A DNA stretch of 64,000 nt, from assembly GCF_001295795.1 (NCBI RefSeq), contig NZ_LJHY01000031.1, positions 1 through 64,000 of the forward strand, read 5' to 3'. The DNA is from Novosphingobium sp. AAP83. Lineage in GTDB: Bacteria > Pseudomonadota > Alphaproteobacteria > Sphingomonadales > Sphingomonadaceae. Numbering within the stretch: the first letter of the stretch is position 1; every line of letters starts with the position of its first letter. This document shows positions 25,014 through 34,324 of this stretch, one piece after another. Made by a program: the position numbers and the translations under genes. The notes below the pieces were generated by a model, which was not told the origin of the DNA, made no database searches, and worked only from the letters and a program-made list of their open reading frames with translations.

Positions 25014-26108
25014 ATGATCGCGACTGAAACTCTCACCGCCCCCCGCACTGCGGCCCCGGCGCAGCCCACGCTGCCAAAGGGACTTGCGGGTACGCCAGAC
25101 GACAAAGAGATGCTGCGCGCCGCGGTTGAACTCACGCGCGATATCGCCACCGCACGGCCAGAGATCTACTGGCCTGACATGCTGCTTTCCGCCGCGCTTG
25201 GCTATGCCGCGCTGGTAGGGGCGATCCTGCTGGAAAATCCCGCGCTCGCAGTGCTTTCCGGTATTGTATCAGCGTTCGCCTTCTATCGCGCGCTGCTGTT
25301 CATCCATGAACTGACGCACATCCACAAGACCGCGCTTCCGGGCTTCCGCTTTGGCTGGAACCTGCTCATCGGCATACCGATGCTCATCCCGTCGCTGATG
25401 TATGAAGGCGTCCACACGCTCCACCACGCGCGCACCCGCTATGGCACGGCGGAAGACCCTGAATACCTGCCCCTTGCGCTGATGAAGCCGTGGTCGCTGC
25501 CGCTGTTCACGGTCACCGCGCTGCTCCTGCCGGTCGGACTCATTCTCCGGTTTGCCGTTCTGGTGCCGCTGGGCGTGATTATCCCACCCTTGCGCAAGCT
25601 GGTGTGGGAGCGCGCCTCTTCGCTATCGATCAACCCCGAATTCCGCCGCCGTCCGCCCGAAGGCGATTTCGCCAAGATGGTTTTCTGGCAGGAGCTTGGC
25701 GCATCGCTATGGGCGATTTCCCTGCTCGGGTGGAGCGCGACGCATTCATGGCGACCGCTGCTGATCGGGCTTGCGGTGGTTTCGCTCACCGCTTTGCTCA
25801 ATCAGATCCGTACGCTCGTCGCGCATTTGTGGGAGAATGAGGGCGATGCGATGACCGTGACCGGGCAATACCTCGATTCGGTCAACGTCCCGCCGCCTGC
25901 GCTGATGGCACCGCTCTGGGCACCGGTGGGCTTGCGTTATCACGCGCTGCATCACTTGCTGCCGTCGATGCCCTACCATTCGCTGGATGAGGCGCACCGC
26001 CGCATCACCGCGCACCTTGGCGGTGTCTCGACTTATGAGAAATCGAATTACACAGGCTTGCTACCGCTGATCGGGCGTCTGGCGCGCAGCACTATGCTTG
26101 CGCGATGA
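25014..26108 (+). CDS. Fatty acid desaturase family protein
   Basis: 364 residues, an integral membrane di-iron enzyme. The three histidine boxes are HELTH (first, after FYRALLFI), HTLHHARTRYG (second) and HALHHLLPSMPYH (third). Membrane helices lie around residues 60-100 and 160-195, with another pair before the third box. It introduces a double bond or hydroxyl into an acyl chain; the substrate lipid is unknown. The ATG at 25014 gives a plausible N-terminus. Proximity to an acyltransferase-like gene and to lptFG suggests membrane or sphingolipid modification. Confidence 0.87.
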   Translation: MIATETLTAPRTAAPAQPTLPKGLAGTPDDKEMLRAAVELTRDIATARPEIYWPDMLLSAALGYAALVGAILLENPALAVLSGIVSAFAFYRALLFIHELTHIHKTALPGFRFGWNLLIGIPMLIPSLMYEGVHTLHHARTRYGTAEDPEYLPLALMKPWSLPLFTVTALLLPVGLILRFAVLVPLGVIIPPLRKLVWERASSLSINPEFRRRPPEGDFAKMVFWQELGASLWAISLLGWSATHSWRPLLIGLAVVSLTALLNQIRTLVAHLWENEGDAMTVTGQYLDSVNVPPPALMAPLWAPVGLRYHALHHLLPSMPYHSLDEAHRRITAHLGGVSTYEKSNYTGLLPLIGRLARSTMLAR

Positions 26109-26112
26109 CCTG

Positions 26113-27213
26113 TTATTCCTCGGTACGGATCAACACCGTTTCGCCAATCAGGAAGAACAGCACGAACGGAGCCCAAGCGGCCAGAATTGGCGGGTAGGCT
26201 CCGAAATTGCCCATAGCCAGCGCCGCGTTATCAAACACGAAATAGGCAAAGCCCAAGCCCATCCCCATTGCTGCGCGCACAAACAGATGCCCTGATCGCG
26301 CCAGCCCGAACGCAGCAACCGCGCCCAGCAAGGGCATCAGCATCGCCGACAAGGGGCCGGATATCTTGTGCCACCATTTGCCCTCAAGCTCGGTCGTGCG
26401 GAAACCCGCCTCGCGGATCGCCGCGATGGAGCCGCTCAGCTCGGTCAGCGATTGCGCATCGGCATCCACTTTGGCGATCACCACTTGCACCGGCTCCACC
26501 GATTTGGCGAGAATCTGATCACTGGCAGACGCCGTTTTGCGCGCGCTTTGCACATCGAACATCATCGGCTGGTGGAATGTCCAGCCCGGATTGGCAAAGC
26601 TGGCGGTCTGCGCGGTGGCGATTTCGGTGACCATGCCGGTAGGATCGCGGCGATACCAGCTCACCCCCGTCATGCGCATCGCCTTGCCATCGCCGGACAC
26701 GGTGCGCGCAAACAGGATGTTCGGCCCGTCTTGCAGCCAGACATTCGTCTTCACCGCTGATTCCTTGGGGATCGGGCCGTACTGCACGTTCTGCCACGCC
26801 TTCAGCGTCGCGCTGGACCGCGTAACAACGCGTTCGTTGAACGCAAACGTCACCACCGATGTCACGGCTGCCACCAGAAACAGCGGTGCCAGAACCTGAT
26901 GCGCCGAAAGCCCGCCAGCCTTCATCGCAATCACTTCGCTGTTCTGGTTCAGCGTCATAAGCGTGATAATCGTGGCCAGCAGCACCGAATAAGGCAGAAA
27001 CCGGCTGACAAGTTGCGGCGCGCGCAGCGAAACATAGGTCAGCAGTTCACCTTGCCCGTTGCCCGCCGCCGCCATCACTTTGCCGCTTTCGCTTAACAGA
27101 TCCAGCATTTGCAGGATCAACACCAGCATCAGCAGCACTGCCACGATCCGCACGGCAAACATCTTACCGATATACATCGCCAGCGTGCGCGAGGGGAAGA
27201 ATTCAAACTGCAT
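26113..27213 (-). CDS. lptG: LPS export ABC transporter permease LptG
   Basis: 366 residues of the YjgP/YjgQ family. Membrane helices at about residues 20-40, 62-80 and 100-120 are followed by a periplasmic beta-jellyroll region (VWLQDGPNILFARTVSG, TASFANPGWTF) and three C-terminal helices ending near LIGETVLIRTEE. With LptF and LptB it pulls lipopolysaccharide out of the inner membrane. FPSRTLAMYIGKMF is the family N-terminus, so the ATG at 27213 is chosen; it overlaps lptF by 11 bases. LptG is distinguished from LptF by position as second gene. Confidence 0.92.
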   Translation of the reverse strand: MQFEFFPSRTLAMYIGKMFAVRIVAVLLMLVLILQMLDLLSESGKVMAAAGNGQGELLTYVSLRAPQLVSRFLPYSVLLATIITLMTLNQNSEVIAMKAGGLSAHQVLAPLFLVAAVTSVVTFAFNERVVTRSSATLKAWQNVQYGPIPKESAVKTNVWLQDGPNILFARTVSGDGKAMRMTGVSWYRRDPTGMVTEIATAQTASFANPGWTFHQPMMFDVQSARKTASASDQILAKSVEPVQVVIAKVDADAQSLTELSGSIAAIREAGFRTTELEGKWWHKISGPLSAMLMPLLGAVAAFGLARSGHLFVRAAMGMGLGFAYFVFDNAALAMGNFGAYPPILAAWAPFVLFFLIGETVLIRTEE

Positions 27214-28447
27214 GATGCGCCTCGCTGACCGTAGCCGCGACCGGTTCATCGCGCAGAGCTTTGCGCGCAAACAGCTTGCGCATTGACCGCGATATCTTGG
27301 CGAAACCTGTTTCCAGCGCGCCAATCGGCTGGCCGCCCGGCACATAGGCGATCCGCCAATACATCCACACGATCATCGCGGCAAACACCGCAAACGGCCC
27401 CCACAAGGCGAGTACCGGATCAACCCGCCCGAGCGCGGCCACGTCCTGCCCGTATTGATTGACCTTGTGATAGGCCACAACCAGAATGATCGAGAGGAAA
27501 ATGCCCAACGCTGAGGTTGATCGTTTTGGCGGCACCGCCAAGGCCACCGCCAGCAGCGGCAGCAAAAACATCATGACAACCTCGACCAACCGGTAATTCA
27601 GACTGGCCTGTGTCTGGTTGCGCAGTTCGGGAGAGCTGGTTTCGCTCCAGCCGATCCGCAGCAGTTCGGGCAGGAAGTATTCCTTGTCGGCATCGCCGCG
27701 CTGGCGGAATTGCTCGATCTTGGGCAGATCAATCGGCAGATCGTGGCTGGCAAAGCTGAGCACGCGAGGCGAGGCAATGGTCGGCCCGTCCTGCACGATC
27801 TGGCCATCGGTCAGCCGCAGGATCACCGTGTCGGGGCTTTCGCGGTTGGCAAAGAAGCGGCCTTCTCGTGCGGAAATCACCATCACCTGACCATTGCCGG
27901 TCTGTATGCGCGCAAAGATGCCGCGCAGATCACGCCCCTCATCGCGGCTGGCGTCTACACGCAGCGCAGTGCGGTCTTGCAGCGAATTGAATTCACCTAC
28001 CCGGATCGATGCGCCCAAGGCCCCCGAACGCAGTTCAAACTGGAGCTGTTCGTAATAATAGCGTGACAGCGGCTGGAGATAGCTGACGATCAGCAGGTTG
28101 AGCGCGGCCAGCACAATCGCAAACATATAGGGCACGCGCAGCAGCCGGGTATAAGACAGCCCAACCGCGCGCATCACATCGAGTTCAGAGCTCATCGCCA
28201 GCTTGCGGAACGCAAACAGGATGCCCAGCAACAGCCCCAGCGGGATCGCAAGGCTGGCATATTCGGGCAGAAGGTTTGCCAGCATCTTGAACACGACGCT
28301 TACCGGTCCGCCTTGTGTCGCCACAAAATCGAACAGCTTGAGCATCTTGTCGAGCACGAGCAGCGATGCGGCCAGCACAAACACCGACAGCATCGGCACG
28401 AAAACGAGCCGGGCAATATAACGATCAGTGGCGGTAAACAGTTTCAC
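27203..28447 (-). CDS. lptF: LPS export ABC transporter permease LptF
   Basis: 414 residues. It starts DRYIARLVFVPMLSVFVLAA, has NLLPEYASLAIPLGLLLGI in helix 2, AMSSELDVMRAVGLSY as the cytoplasmic coupling region, a periplasmic jellyroll domain (VMVISAREGRFF), and three final helices. It forms the LptF2G core with LptG and is the first gene of the pair. The C-terminus has a basic cytoplasmic tail of about 35 residues. Sphingomonads that lack LPS replace it with glycosphingolipids, so the presence of lptFG does not prove LPS production. Confidence 0.92.
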   Translation of the reverse strand: MKLFTATDRYIARLVFVPMLSVFVLAASLLVLDKMLKLFDFVATQGGPVSVVFKMLANLLPEYASLAIPLGLLLGILFAFRKLAMSSELDVMRAVGLSYTRLLRVPYMFAIVLAALNLLIVSYLQPLSRYYYEQLQFELRSGALGASIRVGEFNSLQDRTALRVDASRDEGRDLRGIFARIQTGNGQVMVISAREGRFFANRESPDTVILRLTDGQIVQDGPTIASPRVLSFASHDLPIDLPKIEQFRQRGDADKEYFLPELLRIGWSETSSPELRNQTQASLNYRLVEVVMMFLLPLLAVALAVPPKRSTSALGIFLSIILVVAYHKVNQYGQDVAALGRVDPVLALWGPFAVFAAMIVWMYWRIAYVPGGQPIGALETGFAKISRSMRKLFARKALRDEPVAATVSEAHHAV

Positions 28448-28876
28448 GGTGGAGCGCGTTCAACCAGAGTGCGAAGATCGAAATGGGTTCCGCGCCGGTC
28501 CTGCCACGATGGGCATGAACGACACATGATGCCCGACTAGCCGCATCATCCGGTTCGGGGAAGGGAAAAGCGCCCCGACCCCGGTTTGCGGTGCAATCGC
28601 GGTGGTTTGGCGGTAGGGGGCAGGGCAGTCATTGGGATATAGAAGCGGGAATTGGGCACAAACCGCTGTCCTACATGCAACGACCCTTCTAAAGTTTATG
28701 CCGCTCTTTGAACCGGTAAAACCATCGGCATAGCCCGGCCCCGAAAGGTTCGCTCCCCCGGCCTCCTGAGCTTTTCCTCAGGACAGTGTAAACTGTGTAA
28801 ACTTGTTCAGGTTAAATGCCGTGAACCTGAACAAATCCGCTGCTAACAGAGCAGGAAGACGCGGGGCGATGCCTCC
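28448..28876. other. 429-base intergenic region with several inverted repeats
   Basis: No convincing ORF. It separates lptF (divergent, start at 28447) from the end of the flagellar operon (motB stop at 28877). Structures seen: TATGCCG/CGGCATA (28697-28703 with 28726-28732), CCTGAG/CTCAGG (28765-28770 with 28777-28782), a direct repeat of TGTAAACT near 28787-28802, and a perfect 11-base inverted repeat TTGTTCAGGTT (28803-28813 with 28824-28834). None has a clear T run. It must hold the lptF promoter. Confidence 0.55.
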
Positions 28877-29716
28877 TCACCCCGTCATCAAAATTGACAT
28901 GCGCCGGTTGCGCGGGTCTGCCGGGTCATTTTGGATCAGCGGTTCGCGGTCGGCCACGCCTTCGATGCGGCGGAAGCGGCTTTCGGCGATGCCTTGGCGC
29001 ATCAGTGCCTGCCGTGTGGATTCGGCGCGGCCTGCCGAAAGCGACCAGTTGTTGGCCACGCCCGATTTCCACGGCAGCGAGTCTGTATGGCCGCGCACGG
29101 TGAACTGGCCAGCGCCGGGTGCCACGACTTGCCCCACCGCGCGCAGCAATTCTGCCGCATCGGGTGTCAGCACTGTGGTGCCCAGCCGGAACATCGAAAA
29201 TTCGGCGTCGTCCACCAGATCGATGCGGATGCCTTCGCTGGTTTCGATCATGCGCACTTGCCGCGCCAGCTTCTTCAGCTTTTCCGAAGCCGCCAGCTTT
29301 TGCGCCAACTTCTCTTTCATCACTTGTGTGCGCTTGACCTTGCTGCCGCCTTCCTTCGCGCCGCCGGTGGCATCGCGCGGGATGGTGATCGTCTTGTTAC
29401 CGGTCTGGCCTGCGCGGTGCGCGTAATCATCCGCATCGGTCAGCGATGATCCGCCCAGCACGCCATAACCGCCCGCGCTGCCTTGCCGCATTTTCACGAG
29501 GGTTGGCGTAAAGTAGTCGGCAATGCCTTTGCGTTGCTTTTCGGTGGTTGCACCCAGCAGCCACATCAGCAGGAAGAACGCCATCATCGCGGTCACAAAG
29601 TCGGCATAGGCCACTTTCCATGCGCCGCCGTGATGGCCCGCGGCCACCATCGTGATCTTCTTGACGATGATCGGGCGCGGTGGCTCGTTCTTGCCTTTGG
29701 TGGGGGACTTGGCCAT
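28877..29716 (-). CDS. motB: Flagellar motor protein MotB
   Basis: 279 residues. A short basic N-terminus leads to one membrane helix with the proton-binding Asp39 in VAYADFVTAMMAFFLLMWL. A linker of about 100 residues precedes an OmpA-like peptidoglycan-binding domain with VRGHTDSLPWKSGVANNWSL and AGRAESTRQAL. It anchors the MotA channel to the cell wall. Last gene of the minus-strand flagellar run and three bases after motA. Confidence 0.96.
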   Translation of the reverse strand: MAKSPTKGKNEPPRPIIVKKITMVAAGHHGGAWKVAYADFVTAMMAFFLLMWLLGATTEKQRKGIADYFTPTLVKMRQGSAGGYGVLGGSSLTDADDYAHRAGQTGNKTITIPRDATGGAKEGGSKVKRTQVMKEKLAQKLAASEKLKKLARQVRMIETSEGIRIDLVDDAEFSMFRLGTTVLTPDAAELLRAVGQVVAPGAGQFTVRGHTDSLPWKSGVANNWSLSAGRAESTRQALMRQGIAESRFRRIEGVADREPLIQNDPADPRNRRMSILMTG

Positions 29717-29719
29717 CGC

Positions 29720-30583
29720 TTAGCGCCCACGCAGCGCGTCGAGCAGTTCCGACAGGCCGGGGCGGAATGAATGGCCAAGGCCAGAGCGCGCGCTTTCCAC
29801 CACCAGCGGCTGCGGCCAGCCGTGCAGGCTGGCGATGATCACTTGCTTCACCGCCTGGAAAATCATCTCGTCCTGATCGAGCACTTGTTTCAGGCGGCCC
29901 GCGATGGGCGCAACGATGCCATAAGCCAGCAAAATGCCGAGAAACGTGCCGACCAGCGCCGAGCCGATCATTCCGCCAAGGATCGCTGGCGGCTTGTCGA
30001 TCGAACCCATGGTTTTCACAACGCCCAGAACGGCGGCCACAATCCCGAGCGCGGGAAGCGCATCGGCCAAGCCTTGGATTGCGTGCTGCGCTTCGCTTTC
30101 CTCGTGGAAATGCGTTTTCATCGCGTGATCCATCACGTCTTCCACCGCATGCACTTCCAGCGTGCCCGAGGACACCACGATCAACGTAAGCGTATCGCAG
30201 ATCAACGAGACCAGCGCCTTATTGCCCAGCAAACGGGGATATTCGGCAAAGATCGGCGAGTTTTTGGGATCGGTCACATGGCTTTCCAGCGCCACCGGAC
30301 CATCACTGCGCAGGATCTTCATCAGCTTCGTGCACAGCACGATGGCATCAACGTGGTCCTGCTTATTGTGCTTGGGGCCTTTGAAGGTCTTTCCAAAGCC
30401 GCCGCCGATGCCCTTCAATTCGTGCATAGAATTGCCGGTGACAAGCGCGCCCACGGCAGCGCCGCCAATGATCAGCATTTCATGGGGCAGCGCGTGCAGC
30501 ACTGGCCCCAGATCGCCGCCAGTGATCGCAAAACCGCCAAACACCATGGCAAGGAGAATGACGAGGCCGATGATCACGAACAT
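29720..30583 (-). CDS. motA: Flagellar motor protein MotA
   Basis: 287 residues, four membrane helices: about residues 1-22 (IIGLVILLAMVFGGFAI), 35-50, 170-195 (LPALGIVAAVLGVVKTMG) and 205-225 (GSALVGTFLGILLAYGIVAP). The large cytoplasmic loop with charged residues (KLMKILRSDGP) contacts FliG. Together with MotB it forms the proton-driven stator. It is the larger, alphaproteobacterial type of MotA, with an E-rich segment THFHEESEAQH before helix 3. Confidence 0.96.
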   Translation of the reverse strand: MFVIIGLVILLAMVFGGFAITGGDLGPVLHALPHEMLIIGGAAVGALVTGNSMHELKGIGGGFGKTFKGPKHNKQDHVDAIVLCTKLMKILRSDGPVALESHVTDPKNSPIFAEYPRLLGNKALVSLICDTLTLIVVSSGTLEVHAVEDVMDHAMKTHFHEESEAQHAIQGLADALPALGIVAAVLGVVKTMGSIDKPPAILGGMIGSALVGTFLGILLAYGIVAPIAGRLKQVLDQDEMIFQAVKQVIIASLHGWPQPLVVESARSGLGHSFRPGLSELLDALRGR

Positions 30584-30614
30584 GCAAGTTTATCCCGGTC
30601 TGGCGGTGTATGGT

Positions 30615-31535
30615 TCAGCGCAGCTGATCGAACAGCGAAAGGTTGGCGAGCTTCGAGAAGCTCGCTTGGCTGGCTTCCAGCACCAGCATCGTGTTTTGCA
30701 GCCGCGCGATGGATTCGGTCAGGTCGTTTCCGCCCACTTCGGTCTGTTCTTGCGTCCGCAATTCGGAAAGCGAGATACGCCGCTCAGTGTTAAGATCGAT
30801 CCAATTGAGGCGTGAGCCAACTACGGTCTGCGCGGTAGTGATTGATTCAAGACCATCGCGCAGCAAGCCCAGTGCGGTATTGGCAGCGCTGGCACCGCCC
30901 GTGCCCGATGCCAGCGCATCGGCCAGATCTTTGGTCACGGCCAGCAGATCACGCGGGGCACCGCCTGATGTAAACTCAAGGAATTCAGGCCCGGTCACCC
31001 CGCGCGCGACGGTTTGCCCATCACCAAGGGAGACGGTGCCCGCCGTCAGCGTGCCATCGTATTGCGCAACGCCTGAGGCGTTGACGGAATAGGCATCGCC
31101 CGAACTTTCCCCGCCAAACAATGCGCGGCCTGCGCCATCGCGGGTATTGGCCAAAGACACCAGATTTTCCTGGATTTGCGCTACTTCCTGCCCGATCCCG
31201 CGGCGCTGACTGTCACTAATCGTGGCCGATGCGGCCTGTGTTGCCAGCTCTTGCAAGCGTATGACGAAATTGGCGAACTGGGTCAGCGCACCGTCGGTCA
31301 ATGTCAAATCGGATGTGGCGCGGTTGGCGGCGGCACTATCGATCTGGTCAACCGCTTCGGCTCTGGCCAATTGGCGCAGGCGTGATGCGGCCACCGGATC
31401 ATCGGACGAACGCTGCAAGCGCTGCCCGCTCGACATCTCGGCCTGGGTCTCTTCGGCCTGCTTGCGCAAGGCGGTGAGATCCATCAGCGAGCGTTCGTAA
31501 AAGGCGCTGGTCGATGTGCCGTAGATCGTGCTCAT
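30615..31535 (-). CDS. flgL: Flagellar hook-associated protein 3 (FlgL)
   Basis: 306 residues, flagellin-like ends. The N-terminal coiled coil includes FYERSLMDLTALRKQAEETQ and the C-terminal one SIARLQNTMLVLEASQASFS ending LSLFDQLR. FlgL is the junction protein between FlgK and the filament. It follows flgK by six bases and precedes motA by 31. Confidence 0.93.
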   Translation of the reverse strand: MSTIYGTSTSAFYERSLMDLTALRKQAEETQAEMSSGQRLQRSSDDPVAASRLRQLARAEAVDQIDSAAANRATSDLTLTDGALTQFANFVIRLQELATQAASATISDSQRRGIGQEVAQIQENLVSLANTRDGAGRALFGGESSGDAYSVNASGVAQYDGTLTAGTVSLGDGQTVARGVTGPEFLEFTSGGAPRDLLAVTKDLADALASGTGGASAANTALGLLRDGLESITTAQTVVGSRLNWIDLNTERRISLSELRTQEQTEVGGNDLTESIARLQNTMLVLEASQASFSKLANLSLFDQLR

Positions 31536-31541
31536 GGCGGT

Positions 31542-32879
31542 TTACCCAATTCCCAAGAGGGTGTCGAAAATGTCCGAGGCGACTTGCATCACTTTGCCCG
31601 AAGCCTGAAATGCCTGCTGGTAGCGCACCAGATTGACCGCTTCGGCATCGAGATCGACGCCGGATTGCGCTGAAAGCGCCACTTTTGCGGTATCGGCAAT
31701 GGTCTGCAATGCCCCCAGCGTTACGTTGCGTCCGGCCAATGTGCCCGAGATGTCGAACAGGATCTGGTCCATCCCGTCGGCAGGATTGAGCGTGCCGATG
31801 GCGTTGCGGATGGCCGTCAGATTGCCGGCATTGCGGCTGCCGATAGGATCGTTCAGCGGCGCGGTGGCCAGTTTGCGCACATCGGAAACCGCAAGCGTCA
31901 TCGTTGCGGCGTTGGTGCCTGAAAAGATGTCGGTGCCCGGATTGCCGTCCAGATCGTCGCCTGTTGCTTGCGCGGCGTTGAACGTGGTCACGATATCTTC
32001 GGCCAGCCCGTCAACATCCAGCTTCAATTGCGCCAGCTTGCCCAGCGCCAGTTGCTGCCCGGCCAACGACCCGCCTGAAAGTGTTACGGCATTGCCGCCC
32101 ACATCAAAGCTCACCGTGCCATCGGCGGCGGTTGTCATGGCTACTGCCACAGCGTTGCCGCCGGTTACCAGATCGCGTCCGGTTGTGCCGCCAAGCTTTA
32201 CCGCCACGGTGCCATCGATGGCAAACGTCGTGCCGATATTGCCGAACTGGCTTAACTGGTTGAGCAACTTGTCGCGCTGGTCGAGCAGCGAGGTCTTGTC
32301 GCTGCTGGCATCCGAAGCGCGGGAAAGCCGCGTGTTGGTGCGCGCCAATTCCCCGGCGATACGATTGACTTGCGTCACCCCGTCGCTGGCAAGGAATTGC
32401 AGACCTTCGCCTGCCGCTGTCAATTCCTGCGCGGCAATCTGGAAAGTGCCCACCATCGTGCGCGCTTTTTCGATGACCGATGCGCGCAGCGATGTATCAA
32501 CCGGGTCTTGCGTCAGTTGCTGAAGCGAGGATTCAAAGCCGACGATGGCGCTATAAACGCCAGATTGTTCGATGGCCGATTCAATGTTGGACAGGCCTGC
32601 GGCTTCTGCCGTGCCGCGTGCCACATCGGATCCGGTTCGGCGCACTTCGGCTTGCCGGAACGCATCGGCATTGCGGGTGATGGAATCAAGCCGCACGCCT
32701 GAAAGCGATAAGTCGCCGATGCGATAGGCACCGCCAGTGGAAGCCACTTCCGCCATCTGGGCAGAGCGCCTGACATAGCCTTCGGTCGAGGCGTTGGCGA
32801 TGTTCTGCGCCGTAACATCCAGCCCGATACGGGCGGCCAGCGCGCCACTGCGGGCGATGGAGAGGAGGTCAGACGCCAT
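31542..32879 (-). CDS. flgK: Flagellar hook-associated protein 1 (FlgK)
   Basis: 445 residues, shorter than the about 550 of Salmonella because the central domains are reduced. The N-terminal signature LLSIARSGALAARIGLDVT then QNIANASTEGYVRR is the rod/hook-protein helix, and the C-terminal helix is EAVNLVRYQQAFQASGKVMQ. It caps the hook and joins it to FlgL. Encoded three bases after flgJ in the same operon. Confidence 0.93.
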   Translation of the reverse strand: MASDLLSIARSGALAARIGLDVTAQNIANASTEGYVRRSAQMAEVASTGGAYRIGDLSLSGVRLDSITRNADAFRQAEVRRTGSDVARGTAEAAGLSNIESAIEQSGVYSAIVGFESSLQQLTQDPVDTSLRASVIEKARTMVGTFQIAAQELTAAGEGLQFLASDGVTQVNRIAGELARTNTRLSRASDASSDKTSLLDQRDKLLNQLSQFGNIGTTFAIDGTVAVKLGGTTGRDLVTGGNAVAVAMTTAADGTVSFDVGGNAVTLSGGSLAGQQLALGKLAQLKLDVDGLAEDIVTTFNAAQATGDDLDGNPGTDIFSGTNAATMTLAVSDVRKLATAPLNDPIGSRNAGNLTAIRNAIGTLNPADGMDQILFDISGTLAGRNVTLGALQTIADTAKVALSAQSGVDLDAEAVNLVRYQQAFQASGKVMQVASDIFDTLLGIG

Positions 32880-32882
32880 GGC

Positions 32883-33212
32883 TTACTTGCCCCCTTCCGC
32901 TGTCGCAGCTTTTGCGCCCGCTTCCGGCGGAAGCAGCGCGGCAAGGTGGTTCTCGATCTGCTTGGCAAGGCCCAGCATGCCGGTGTTCGATGCGATTTCG
33001 GCAAAGCGATCATCGCGCATCTGCACGAATGTCTGGTCCATCTGGCCAAACAGGCCATCACTGTCGAGGCTGGCAGCACGCGCGCTGGCCAACATCTGCC
33101 GCAGAAAAATCGCTTCGAACTGCTTGGCAGCGCCTGCCAGCTTCTCGCGCTCGGAGGCGACCTTGGGGCCAAGGCTCAGACCGGTGGCGGCTGTGGTGGG
33201 GGAGATCTCCAT
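32883..33212 (-). CDS. flgJ: Rod-binding protein FlgJ (rod-capping domain only)
   Basis: 109 residues carrying the rod-binding region, AAKQFEAIFLRQMLASARA and GQMDQTFVQMRDDRFAEIAS. The muramidase domain of enterobacterial FlgJ is absent, as in most alphaproteobacteria; a separate lytic transglycosylase gene at 41373 probably opens the peptidoglycan. It assists rod assembly in the periplasm. The start overlaps the flgI stop by one base. Confidence 0.92.
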   Translation of the reverse strand: MEISPTTAATGLSLGPKVASEREKLAGAAKQFEAIFLRQMLASARAASLDSDGLFGQMDQTFVQMRDDRFAEIASNTGMLGLAKQIENHLAALLPPEAGAKAATAEGGK

Positions 33213-34318
33213 CAGATCACCACCATTTCAGCTTTGAGCGCGCCAGCTTGTTTGAGCGCCTCAAGGATCGCAACAAGATCTGATGGACTTGTGCCCAACT
33301 TGTTCAGCGCATCGACCAGCGAGGACAGCGAAGCGCCGGGCTTGAACAAGGTAACCTTGTTGCCCTCTTCGGCCACATCGATCTGGCTGGCGGGCGTCAC
33401 TGCCGTTTGACCACGGCCAAGCGCATTGGGCTGTGAAACCTGGCTCTTTTCATCGATTTTGACCACCAGCCTGCCATGACTGATCGCAGCTGGGGACAAA
33501 CGAACCGCGTTGTTGATTACCACAGTGCCCGTACGGCTGTTGATAATAACGCGCGCTGCGGTTTCGGCAGGCGTGATGTCCAGCATCTCGATTGATGCCA
33601 TCGCCGTCGCGCGCGAATCTGCGCCCGCAGGCAAGCGCAAGGCCAGCGTGATGCCGTCTTCGATGGTGGCCGATTGCGGGAAACGCGCGTTGATCGCATC
33701 GCGCACGCGCTGTGCGGTCAGGAAATCGGCTTCGAACAGGTTCCAGCGCAACACTTCGCCGCTATCAAAGCCGGAGGACACCGCACGTTCGACGGAGGCC
33801 CCTTCGGCGATGCGGCCAACAGTTGGCACGTTGACGGTCAGCTGCGAACCATCGCGTGCGGTAATGCCGAGGCCGCCAACGGCAAGGTTGCCCTGCGCCA
33901 TCGCGTAAATCTGGCCATCTGCACCATAAAGTGGGGCCATAATCAAAGCTCCGCCGCGCAAGGACTTCGCTCTGCCAATGGTTGATACCGTTACATCAAT
34001 ACGTTGGCCGGGTTTGGCAAAGGCGGGCAGGTCTGCTGTAATCATGACCGCCGCTGCGTTCTTTAAGGGCGGGGAGATACCGGGGGGCAATTGCATGCCC
34101 AGCCGCCCGGCGGTGCCGCGCATGGCCTGCGTCAGATATTCAAGGTTGTCATCGCCCGTGCCTGCAAGCCCGACGACGATTCCATAGCCTGTCAATTGGT
34201 TGGCGCGCACGCCTTGGAACTCGCCCAGATCGCGCACGCGTTCGGCCATGGCGGGCGCTGGCAAGAGCGCCGCAAAGCTGATGAGCAGGGACAGAATGAA
34301 GCGGACCAGCATATTCAT
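33212..34318 (-). CDS. flgI: Flagellar P-ring protein FlgI
   Basis: 368 residues with a cleavable signal peptide (FILSLLISFAALLPAPAMA). Signature segments are RVRDLGEFQGVRANQLTGYG, VVGLAGTGDD, and the C-terminal TLFKPGASLSSLVDALNKLG. It forms the P-ring around the rod in the peptidoglycan layer, with FlgA as its chaperone (gene at 39994). Length is normal. Confidence 0.96.
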   Translation of the reverse strand: MNMLVRFILSLLISFAALLPAPAMAERVRDLGEFQGVRANQLTGYGIVVGLAGTGDDNLEYLTQAMRGTAGRLGMQLPPGISPPLKNAAAVMITADLPAFAKPGQRIDVTVSTIGRAKSLRGGALIMAPLYGADGQIYAMAQGNLAVGGLGITARDGSQLTVNVPTVGRIAEGASVERAVSSGFDSGEVLRWNLFEADFLTAQRVRDAINARFPQSATIEDGITLALRLPAGADSRATAMASIEMLDITPAETAARVIINSRTGTVVINNAVRLSPAAISHGRLVVKIDEKSQVSQPNALGRGQTAVTPASQIDVAEEGNKVTLFKPGASLSSLVDALNKLGTSPSDLVAILEALKQAGALKAEMVVI

Positions 34319-34324
34319 AAGGCC

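Noticed and set aside
28690..28719. Sigma28-like TAAAGTTT with ACCGGTAA
   Set aside because: The spacer is 14 instead of about 11 bases and no flagellar gene follows on that strand.
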